From Albula goreensis (Eukaryota; Chordata; Actinopteri; Albuliformes; Albulidae), in NCBI GenBank assembly GCA_022829145.1, contig CM040755.1, forward strand, positions 11,355,563 through 11,419,562: 64,000 nucleotides of DNA, given 5' to 3'. Of this stretch, positions 50,340 to 60,787 are shown one piece after another. The notes under the pieces were generated by a model. It had not been told where the DNA came from. It ran no database searches and saw only the letters and a program-made list of their open reading frames with translations. Both the position numbers and the translations under genes were made by a program. Every line of letters begins with the position of its first letter. The first letter of the stretch is position 1.

Positions 50340-50937
50340 ACTGTGAGACAGTATTGTGTTTAGCTACATGTTGTTTATATGTTTATTGCTTATTGTATTT
50401 TTTTATATTTTATGTGAATCTTTTCATGAAAGATTCTCTGTTTTGATGTATGTACACTGTTGGTCTAGGAGGAACGATATTTCATTCTTGATTGTACCGA
50501 AGTGCAAAACAAAGAAATCTTGAATCTTTTTTCTTTTTCCTATTGGATGGTTTTATATTTGTAGAAAACCAAAGGTAGGCTTCAATCCACATTTCAAAAC
50601 TGTCACAGTGATCGGCTGAAAATTTGTATGCAAGGGATTGCTGAGTGTATTTTCTTCTCCATAATCTTTCAAAAATTGGGTGCTTCTTTCTTAGTCCAAT
50701 ATCTCACCAGATACAGTTCCAAACTTATAAAACAGAAATTTGGTTATTCCGAAGAGTCTCAAACGACTCATTATTAATCACAATTGTGCCTCACTTCAAT
50801 ATTCAAATACTGAACCGAACCACAATAACTGGTAGAACTAAATCAGGTCCATTACCATACAGTATCTTATCTCATTGGTTATGTCGTCATCACTCAATCC
50901 CTAAACCACGATGTGACTCCCCATGCCCATGTAGCTC

Positions 50938-51009
50938 GCCGTGATCGTATAGTGGTTAGTACTCTGCGTTGTGGCCGCAGCAACCTCGGTTCGAATCCGG
51001 GTCACGGCA
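50938..51009 (+). tRNA. tRNA-His (GTG), copy 2, intact
   Basis: 72 bases, cloverleaf complete: D-stem GTAT/GTAC (with the standard T-G pair), anticodon GTG, and the same CCGGG T-stem variant as copy 1. It differs from the human tRNA-His(GTG) that I recall at only one position, the T-stem G. A T4 run at 51042-51045 follows. Histidine tRNA receives an extra 5' G after transcription, so it is not expected in the gene. Confidence 0.97.
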
Positions 51010-51265
51010 TTGTGGTACAATGTCACGGCAATGGGTTTCCGTTTTGAGATTATTAGAAATCAACAAGTAGTCAACTCCTAAACATTGGTTCTCTATTCAT
51101 TCCGAACAATTTTGCGGATATTTTAAATTTAAGGTGGCCTGCGTAACCAGTTCATTTACAATAAAATGCCTGCAGATATATACTTAAAGCAACACATTGA
51201 GGCGTAGGCGATAGCAGTCAACATTTGTGAAAATTATTACGGTAAGAACTTTTACATAGGTGTGC

Positions 51266-51267
<2 letters not shown>

Positions 51268-51328
<61 letters not shown>
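51268..51328 (+). repeat. (ATT)n microsatellite
   Basis: About 20 uninterrupted ATT units. Confidence 0.97.
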
Positions 51329-51330
<2 letters not shown>

Positions 51331-52094
51331 TTACATCAAAAATATAGTTCTATTATTAGGCATTAGGCCTGTACAATATTGCATGAAATAGAGAAAGGGG
51401 AATAAAAATGGGTACATATATACCATACTCTACGGTTGTGGGGCAGATCTCGATAGTTTCCGGAATTTTAATGGGTTAGAAGGAGAGCATCTGTAGTTTT
51501 GGTCGAACTGAGTAATTAGACGGCGGAACTGTATTTTGCATTCTCTGTCAAATGCGATGTGACTTTGTCTTTACCGTGATGGTGTAAGGTTCGCAACGCT
51601 ATTTCCTGAGTTTACGGTGTGGCTTGCGGTAGTCAGGTAATTTCATCTGTTGATATATATTAAAACAGCGAAGTGCAACAAGCACCTCATAGCAGCTAGC
51701 AGCAGTCCTCTGACGACCAGGCAGCTGTATCACTTGTTTAGTTTGCTGCTGTCCTTCAGAACGTCAGATGGAACTTATTTTTTCGAACAATCAATACATA
51801 TGCGTCAGCGTTTAAGGAAATTAAGTTACAATAAGTTAATTTCACTTAAATAATTTAATGACTACTTTTTAAATCAGTCACTGATTTACGAATGCGTACA
51901 GGAATATTCCTATCCCACGCGAACTAATTGCAAACAAAATCTCATCCCACTCTGTGGAGAGTTAGATGATTCTGCTTCTGTGGTGCTGCCATTTGTCCAT
52001 TTACAACAGTCAGAATAATAGAATGACGTATGGTTTAAATGCTTATGGTAGGTAAACATATTCTACAGTGTGTTTGTGCATTGGCATTTTGGAA

Positions 52095-52097
<3 letters not shown>

Positions 52098-52126
<29 letters not shown>
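52098..52126 (+). repeat. (TA)n microsatellite
   Basis: About 14 TA units, roughly 310 bases before the proposed paracaspase start codon. Confidence 0.95.
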
Positions 52127-52129
<3 letters not shown>

Positions 52130-52437
52130 GACAAACGGATTTCTAGTGAGCTTCAGGATAGCTTATCCAGAGTGTGTGAACGTTGTAATACACGACTTGT
52201 GTGTTGGACGAGATAATTTATCGTCATGTAATTAGGTCCGTGCCACCCGTTGTTTATTTTGCTTTGTGTTTAGATTAGAATAGGACATATGTGGAAAAAT
52301 ATGTATACATGCTGATGATGTTATTTACTCTTTTGTTTATTGTGTAATTTCATCAGGTTGTGTGCTACAGAAATGTCCGACTGTCAAAGCATCGTAGAGA
52401 TTACTGAATCCAGTTCCACACAAAAGTCCTGAAAATC

Positions 52438-55400
52438 ATGATCAAACGTATGTATTGTTCCACATAATTAAAAATGGGAATGCATCAACCATACATTTTA
52501 TTTTCATGTTAACCAAAAGCATTTAGCAGGATTGGTTCTTGTTATTTTGTTTTCAGAAATTGTAATTCTGCAGCACCCTGAGTCTGTGTGTGTCCCTCAA
52601 AACTACACCGTCACTCTGAGCGTTCAAGCTGTTGGTACAAGTTCACTAAATTACCAGTGGTTTCAGCCTGAAGACGAGGAGGCAAGTTGTGTTGTGTAAA
52701 TGCAATTTAAAAACACTCCTACATCTAAAAACCCTCTGTACTTGTAATTTTGTATTCAAAATGGTTTTCATTTCTCATTTATTTGAATAAAATAATTATG
52801 TAAGAGAAAAATATGATTTTTTTAGTATGTAAAGTATGTCCCTGAAATTGTGGGTAGCACACACTGTAACATAAAATCAGATTAGTGTGTTTTGTCGTTT
52901 TTATCTTGGGCTGTTTTATGTCAGCCTGTTATTTCTCATTCTTTAACATCCCTTTTCATGAGACATATCTCATGTGTTTAGTCACTTAGTGAAGAACTTT
53001 GTGACAGTATTTTCATTAAGAGTGTGATATTTCATACAATTCGCTCAATAGGTTGTAGGTGCCACTGGAGCACATTTGGTTGTATGTGCTAAGAAGACCC
53101 AGCTGTATGTGTGCCGGGTCAACGACCAGAACTACAACTGTGTGTTCAGTAGATGGGTAAAAGTAAAGGTCTGGGACATTGACGGAGCTGCTGCAGGTAA
53201 GTGGCAGTGACTGTCTTTCTGTTAGACCGCCCACAGCTCACATAGGGAGGTCATTAAGGTTAGGTTGTAGTTGTCAAAATCCTGTTGTTTTTTGGTTTTA
53301 TTGCATTCAGGAGTCAATTTAGGTCTGAGAAACCAGGTGTGTGGACCCCTCAGGGAAACAGTGACTTAAGTGCAGGAACACACCAAAAAAACAAAAAAGC
53401 ACTTCAGACAGAGAATTGGTGGCTGACATCCCTGGTCAAGGGGTTTTTCATTGGCTTGTAAGGGGTATGCATTTGTTTCTGAAGGAGAGGAAAGGACATA
53501 CCATCAGTCTGGGATGCAGTTCTGTTCAACACGTTATGAAACAACAGAGAAAATATGTAAAATGAAAATATGTACTAATTTAATTATGTATTGCAATTTC
53601 CATGTTTTTAATACCTTGGTGTGCTTATTCAATGTACGGCTTACACAAACAAACAAAGTATACATTATCAAGTTTTGAAAATTTCTTGAAATACATTTAG
53701 TTTTTTGTGTGAACTAATTTGTATGCACGATGTGTTTGCACTGACTCATAATAGCTGTTGAGCTGCTGCCCATGTTGACTTTGCAATGTGAGCGGAGCTG
53801 TTAATGACCTCCAGCAGGCTGCTGTGCAGCTGCAGTTGTGTCTCATGGCCTCTGTGTGGCGCAGGCCTCCCTGAGGCGTGGCAGGGGGAGCCCTACATCG
53901 TTCAGCAGCCTGCATCCCAGACTGCCCGTCGGGGTGAGAGGGTGACGCTGCGCTGTGCTGCCTTTGGGATCCCCGCGCCCTGCTATCAGTGGTACAGAAA
54001 TGGAAACCTGTTGAACGGGAGGACCAAAGAGACGCTGCAGGTAAGCAACCCCTTAATGTGCGTGTGAAACGTCGCGGTTAATTAAATGGACCCAGTGCTG
54101 ATGCTGTCTGCAACTTCTCAACCCGCACTTCAGGTGCTCTTCATCATTTCCACACAACATTCATCAGGCTTGTTTAGCAAATGATTCAGCCTGACTAGAT
54201 GCTTTAGCAAATAATTGGAGTTGCATCGTTTCCACTGTTATCGGAATGTCGACATCTGTACTATGCCACTGGTTTGCAAATTTTAGGTTTTCAGAAAGCA
54301 ATGCTTTATTTCAAATCATGACCGCCGATGTTGCCCCACTTTTCACACCTGATCAGTAGTTTGTAGGATGAACCTTGTGTCCTTTGTTTGTCTTAACTGA
54401 AAGGATGCACATTGTTTTCCTAAAATGTGTTCATATGGACATACAGATTTTACCCTTGGACGCAAATGGATTTATGCTATAGTGTATTGGGTTCTGTGCT
54501 TTTTGACTAAAAAAATCTGTGCAACTGTGTGTAATTTGGTTCTGAATAAAGGCATCAGTTAAATATTATTAAATAATAGTATAAACAATATTATTTTCTG
54601 AATATTTAACAACCATTTCTGTTATCCCTTGTGAAATGATCGTGTTTGGTTTTGAGTGACTAATCTGCTGTCTTTAGCTGGAAGGAGTATGTGTTTCCCT
54701 GGCCAATCAATCGTGTCTGTACATTCTCAGTGTCAGCAAACATTCCTCTTATTTTTAACATCTGGGTAAGGGCAGCAAATTGTATGCATTCTCCTTCCCT
54801 CTTTCACTGGGGCTTCTTAAGAGAATCCTCAGGCTTCATTTAATACTTATTTTGCTGACAGGATGATCAACCACGTCTGTCAGATTAGTTGATTGTTAAC
54901 AGTTTTAGTTGTTTTTTCACACTTCTTGCTTATGCACTGTTACAGACATTAACTGTCCTTCTGTTAAACTGCTGCCACACTCATTAACCCTACCTTGTTT
55001 TGTAAGATTGTCTGAATAAGAGAGTCTGCTAAAAGTACATTCTGTAATGTATGATCACATGGGGGTTGCTCTATGTTTTACATGAACAGACTTTATTATT
55101 CTTGCATTGCCTGCAGATTGCAAGTTTAGACAGTGACCATGAAGGCTCATACCTCTGTGCAGCCTCCAATGTTCTGGAGGAGAAGTGGACAGAGTCAGCA
55201 GATGTCAGTATAGGTAAGAGACACAGCTTCAGTTTACAGCATGGGACATGCAGTAACACCTGAGTAACTGGCTGCCCCCTTGTTATGAACGCAAAGAAAC
55301 TCTCACAAAGAAATATTTAACTTGCTATTTATATGCGGCGTTTCATTTTCCTATTCACTTAATTTAAGTCATATAGCTAGCTGACTGATCATTTGTGAGT

Positions 55401-58400
55401 AAAGAGCTTCAGCTACATGGTTGATGTTACTAAGATTCTGCATTGTTTCTTTTCCTTCTTTTAGTACACCCCACTGATCCCCCAGTAAAGAGACTCACAG
55501 GTAATATTTATCACTCATCCAAAGGTGGTCTACACAAATTTGTATTGCTTCAGTTGCAGATCATCTGTTTCAATGATGTGATATAAGTTGACATTCATGT
55601 TACCATAGGCAACTCTGAGATAAATTGCACATACCTGTGTGATAACAGTACACTTATTATGAAGTATTTATCACTGTGCTCTCATTTTCACATTTATGAC
55701 ATCATTCCCACAAAACTTTATTATCAACATATACTGCTGGATACATACTGAAGTGGTTCAGGTTAACCATCTGGCATCACAGGCTTCTCTGTCTTCAGTT
55801 TGGAATCAAACCAGAGGAGACTTGGTTACTTTCCCAGCCGTTTAATAATTCTCTTCTGCCTCACTGCCACAATTACACTTTGGCATTTTATTCATTTATA
55901 TTTCTGGATGCTTGCTGATGCAACCAGGTTACATACATTGCAAGAGTTTAAAGCCACACCCACTCCTGACTCAGCCTTGCAGCTGTCTTGTTACACTGGC
56001 TACAAGTCTATTTCTCTAACCGCTACGTCACATTGCTGTCCTCCTCAGCAACTGACAAAGTAGCACTGCTGATCGGGAACCGGAATTATGTCCACCACCC
56101 GTCCCTCACGGCCCCCATGATGGATGTCCATGAGCTGGGCAACCTCCTACAGCAGCTGGGCTTCAGAGTGGTGTCCCTGCTGGACCTCACCCGGGCTGAG
56201 ATGCTGGCCACTATCAAGGCCTTCCTGCAGCTGCTTCACAGTGGCGTGTACGGTGGGTTCACTGGGCCCTGGCAGGATGTGCCGCAGCTGTGTGGTGGTG
56301 TGGACTTTTCCAAAAATTCATAATCAATTAGATGGATGGCCAAATGTTATATGTATGTGACAGGCCCTGGTGCCTGGAAGTCAGTGCCAACTGTATGTGA
56401 CCTGTGGGGTGGCATATAGTTGGCTGCAGCACCATGCAAGGAAGAGAGGATTTCAGATCATGTTCCCTTCTGACAGGGTGTCGCAGGCTGCCTCACAGCT
56501 GCCATTTTCAAAACTGAATGAATGATTTAGTGTATTCAGCCAAAAAAACTGAATAATTTTCCATGAACCCTTCTTAGGGAACTGCAAGATTCTAAAAAAT
56601 ATATCTTTCCTAAAAAATCCCAATTTCTCATCAATCTGATTTCCTCGGTGGGTGATGGTTAATCTTAATCATGTTAAGCAGAGTTTATTGGCAGTTTAAT
56701 GTTCAGGTTTGTACATATCCCTGTTGGTAGACAAATGACCGTTCAGACCCTTACTGTTTTAAACTTTGTCATTGTTTCCCTGCTGTTCACTATGCTGTTT
56801 ACACTGCTAATTTACCATAGTGATATTTCTCCAGCTTTCATTGTTAGTTTATTTTACTGGCATTTTTTTTTGATCGATGTGCGATTGTCCTGTTCAGAGC
56901 TGTATTATGGATCTTATTTTTTCAGCGAAAAGCCAATTTTTCTATGCCATTGCTTTTATATTTTGCTAGACAAATACCTACCCTTCATCAGTACATACCA
57001 GTATATATTTAGGTGTGAATATGTGACTTCATAAAATTTTAGATGTTTGGAATGTTCATTTATATGACCCCCAACATCAGGAAATCAGTGTAATGTTCTT
57101 TTTGAGTGATTAGTCTGGTCACTTAACCAGTGTCAGGAGCTAGTGGCTCATACTGTACTGTTAAAATGTTACTCTCCTCCTATTTGCTCAGAGTCTGTTT
57201 TAAATGGCGTATAAGTTGTGTAAAGAAGTAGCTGGGTTCTTTAATGTTAGGAGGGTGCATGCCTTGCTATGTATAGCTGTTTCTAAAGCCCTGTAGCATT
57301 TCTGCCCGACAGATTTATTGAGCGCCTGTAAATGGTGTTTAGCACACACCGGTGGCACCCTGTTTACATCATTTTAGATGTCTGCTGAACAGCTACAGCA
57401 CTTGTATATTCTGTTGTCAGGATTAGCCTATGTGAGGATGTGGGACATATATGTATGGGTGTGTGGAAAAACTGTGACCTACAGCTACAATTACACATCC
57501 TAAATTATCATTCTGTGCGTCATATAAAGTAGTGCCTATACTGTAGTCGCAGGTTATTGTTAGGGGGTTTGACGCAGAAGTTGAGGACCCAGACTTATTA
57601 CCAGGTGGTTGCAGGTTCTATTCCTGTGTGCAACAAGTAATTGCCTTGGATATGGACAGAACTGATTTTTTTATCTGAAATTAATAATATCATGACAGAA
57701 AGTTAAGAGAAGTGTTTTTCTTCAAGGCATTCTTTGACCGCTGCATTGTTACTCCCCATTGTAATCTGTCAATTAAAATAATCTGACAACAAATAATACA
57801 CAATGTGTCGCCCTGCTACTAACTTCTTTAAATTGACAAATGTGTAATTTGGATAAATTAGAGCATAGGTGGGATATTTCTGGAGGGCGGTTTCTACACA
57901 GTGCGCTCCATTGTGCACACATTGCAGGAATGCACATAGTATGAAGTAGGTTAGAGTAATAATGTAGCTGCAGACTCCAGATTCCATAGATACTGTGCGA
58001 TATCATTACAGCATTAGTTTACTCAAGGAAAACAAGATCTCTGGAACTATGCAGGGAACCCTGGCTGGGTATCGTATGGACACGGCTGGTCGTGTATCTT
58101 TAAGCTCAAACAGCACTGGAGCTGGTCCAGGCCAATTAAGCCCTGGTTGCAGCATGGCATGTTCCGAGAGGGCTTTTGTGCCCAGAGATGAAATCGACAC
58201 CAGCTGTGACGGCAAGCCACAGGAACAGAGCCGTGTCGCTGCCACTGGGGCCCCGATCTCTTCTTTGAAAAAGCTGAACACTGTGACCTTTACTGCGCCA
58301 TCCTGAACTCTGTACCCACCTTCTTTTCTCTCTGTCACGGCTGCAGTCCGATAATTAAGGAAACTTATCTGAGAAGTAATTTATATTTGATGTTTTTTTT

Positions 58401-60787
58401 GTCCTGCTGCAGGAACAGAATGTAAAATCTTACATTAGAGCGCTGGGGAGTGGAACAGATCATGCGGGCCATCTTGGCTCATTTTCTGTGTAGTTTTCAG
58501 AGCATTTGTATTGTTTGTACTTGCTACTTTCAGCAACAGGTAAATATTGAATGAATACCAATAATAACCTGTAACGGAAAGCTGTCACTGGCCTGTTACC
58601 AAAATGATATGTAACAGCACTGTCATTTTATTTTACCAGCTATGTTTTAGGATGGTTATAGATTGAGTAATTCATATTTCATGCTTGGCTGTTGTCAGGC
58701 AGTTGGACTCTGGCACGTGCTGGCTTGGTGGATGACGTCAGAAAGTGAGGAGATCCCTTTTCTATTTCTGCCTTAGCTCCGTGTTTGGTAATGCGAGGGG
58801 AGCCGGAACATGGTGCTGTCTTTCATGTAACACTGTGGGTTTAGACCTGCTCTCCAACCTGATGTGTTAACGGTTTTACGCTTTAACCGCCAGCGACCGC
58901 CAGGGTCCCATGTCAGGATGCAGGGTGTCTCAGGAGGAGCTTGAGGATGCGCAAGTTGAGATCGGTACAGTAGACTGCATTTAGTCAGTCAGTCAATCAA
59001 ACATTATTTGGCATAGTGCACGAAAACAACAATGAGGGCCTCACAGAGCATATTTAACAGAAACCATTAATATATTAGAGAACGTAACGTTGAACGAAAG
59101 TATTGATGTTTTGTCAACCAGATACTAATCATCTCAAGTGATAATCATCTCTAGTATTGCAGAAGCAGACTAAATCATTACATTTTCATTTATTACGTAA
59201 CAGACAGTGTGGTTGAGGACCCTTGTCCTGGACTTACACAAGAAGAAATATACAATAAGGAATGTGGCACAATTAGGGTTAATTACTCTCTAAAATACTT
59301 ATTTTTCCATTTCGATGAAGAATTTCAAATAAAACAATTGATGTCAATCCATTACATTAGGATTTCCAAAATGTGTAGGGAAATAATGGACTTTTTATAA
59401 AAAAATACATATTGCAATGAATCTGTGTTCTTCTAAATTTAACAGACCCTGTCACAGAAAATTTTAGAGCACGTCACATCTGTAAGTGGGATGGAAAAAG
59501 CTGAGGTGTTGCACATGATTGACTGGTCTAGTTCCTCTCAAAATAATTGAACATGTTGAGTTATGAAACCTGACTGTTTGCATGACTGACGATGTACTAT
59601 CGTTTCTCCCTCAAACCAATGAAACTGCTACACTTATATTAGGCATGCATTGTACACTTAGTCATTGTTGTATTGCTTTTTGTTTCTTCCTTCCTCAACA
59701 ACTGAATCTCTCATTTGTATGTTCAGTTAGTCTTTCATGACGTTTTTCTCACTTGTATATTTGATACACTGCTAATCCACCACTGATTGCTTTTGCTCAT
59801 GTCACTGTTTAGGATCTGTTTTCCTCTTTTTTTTTACATGTATTAATAAGCCCCTCATGCTGGCATAAATGAGTGACTACACTGGTGTAATCTCAAGTGT
59901 CCAGCCTTTTCTTCCTTTGGCCATTTAATGCCGTGTGGGTAATTTTAGAGTGTCCTTGAGGTTTGTCTTTCTGTGTCTCAGTATTTATATGTCCTAATAT
60001 ATTTTTTGCTGATCTCTTGTATCTCAGAATTGACACCATGAATAGAAATGAGTGTTGACAGCCTTGAGTGAAATTCTGATGCCTTTTCCCTCCCATGCCC
60101 ACCCCGGCCCCCTGCAGCCCTCTTCTACTATGCTGGTCATGGTTATGAGTATGCTGGGAGGAACTACCTGGTTGCCATCGATGCGCCAAAGCCCTACCTG
60201 CGGGAGAACTGCATCAGCGTGCAGAGGGTGATGCACAGCATGCAGGAGCGGCGCACTGCACTCAACGTGGTTCTGCTGGACACCTGCAGAAAGTGGTGCG
60301 CATTACGCATCTGGGTGCACCAAACACTGGCTTAACATTATGAGCAACTAGGGGGTTTCACTAGGGGGTTAAAGCAAATACAAGTGCATGCGTGTTTTTG
60401 TGTGTGTCTAGAGGGTATAATATTATAAAATAAAAATAAAAGGCTGTAGTTGTGATGTATCTAAAAGATCATTGCATTTTTCCCTTAAAGGTACAGTCAG
60501 CCAGGTTTGCCATCAGAAGTAATGTCACTGGCCCCCTTGGGTAACACAGTCTATGGATATGCCACGTAAGTACACTGTCACCACAGCTTCAGTGGCCATG
60601 CTGGGGGGAAAGCTGAGTGAGAAGTGGATGTACCTCTCTAACCTGTACCCACATCACAGGTGTGAAGATGCTGAGGCATTTGAAGTGCAGGACGGAGAGA
60701 GGAGCTCCGGGATTTTCACCAAGTACCTGAACAAGCACATCCTGCGGCCAGAGAAGATTACACATGTCCTGGAGCAGGTATCTGAAG
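52438..60787 (+). CDS. MALT1-like paracaspase (MALT1 paralog), 3' end outside window
   Basis: Arginine-specific cysteine protease and scaffold of the MALT1 family, which acts with BCL10 and CARD-coiled-coil proteins in NF-kB signalling. Exons: 52438-52447, 52557-52681, 53052-53196, 53865-54040, 55117-55213, 55465-55500, 56049-56252, 60118-60295, 60491-60565 and 60660-60787; all phases join, 391 residues visible. Ig1 is about residues 4-85 (QHPESVCVP, NYQWFQP, LYVCRVND). Ig2 is about 98-184 (VTLRCAAFG, CYQWYRNG, GSYLCAAS). The caspase-like domain starts near 199 (KVALLIGNRNY). Catalytic His272 is in YYAGHGYE and Cys321 in LLDTCRK; Asp222, Asp319 and Glu357 match the acidic S1 pocket of human MALT1 with identical spacing. 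The start ATG is the first after an in-frame TGA and skips any death domain. Exons for the third Ig domain are not seen. Paralog rather than MALT1 itself is inferred from the alpk3 neighbour. Confidence 0.93.
52557..52681 (+). CDS. Paracaspase Ig1 first half, with likely GC-AG intron donor
   Basis: Acceptor TTTTCAG, reading (Q)IVILQHPESVCVPQNYTV. It ends GACGAGGAG|GCAAGT, a perfect GC-type donor in phase 0 with the next exon. The usual first Ig cysteine is replaced (VTLSVQAVG). A GT donor 12 bases on (GTT|GTGTAA) would also keep frame but is a poor match. Confidence 0.85.
54990..55040 (-). repeat. Dispersed teleost repeat, copy 6 (inverted)
   Basis: GATTGTCTGAATAAGAGAGT then CTGCTAAAAG is the reverse complement of the core, in a paracaspase intron. 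The left boundary is approximate. Confidence 0.6.
55733..55768 (+). repeat. Dispersed repeat fragment, internal part
   Basis: GCTGGATACATACTGAAGTG followed by GTTCAGGTTAAC resembles the internal segment that I associate with the same element family. It is short and could be coincidental. Confidence 0.35.
56049..56252 (+). CDS. Paracaspase caspase-like domain, first exon
   Basis: Phase 1 to phase 1, encoding DKVALLIGNRNYVHHPSLTA, then PMMDVHELGNLL and FRVVSLLDLTRAEM. Asp222 (in PMMD) corresponds to human Asp365 of the Arg-binding pocket. It ends HSGVYG with donor ACG|GTGGGT. Confidence 0.95.
56253..60117 (+). other. Paracaspase intron between the two p20-like exons
   Basis: A 3.9-kb intron splitting the domain just before ALFYYAGHG. 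It contains GC-richer patches at 58060-58320 and 58800-58960 with open frames on both strands that I do not recognise, and no confident gene. Confidence 0.7.
60118..60295 (+). CDS. Paracaspase exon with catalytic His and Cys
   Basis: It reads ALFYYAGHGYEYAGRNYLVA through LNVVLLDTCRKW. His272 and Cys321 are 49 residues apart, the human MALT1 spacing (415/464). Asp319 two residues before the Cys matches Asp462. Donor AAGTG|GTGCGC. Confidence 0.96.

Larger units (their letters stand above)
51010..52437. promoter_or_regulatory. Region upstream of the paracaspase gene
   Basis: It holds two microsatellites and otherwise nothing recognisable. I looked for a death-domain exon here and found none. 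A possible untranslated leader is at about 52350-52437, with acceptor-like TTTCATCAG at 52357. Confidence 0.4.

Noticed and set aside
52360-52431. Short frame starting at ATG 52375 (MSDCQSIVEITESS)
   Set aside because: It stops after 18 codons, before the exon-2 acceptor, and is out of frame with the paracaspase; at most an upstream open reading frame.
57995-58338. Overlapping open frames of 103 and 110 codons on opposite strands
   Set aside because: Located inside a paracaspase intron, mutually exclusive, and neither resembles a known protein.
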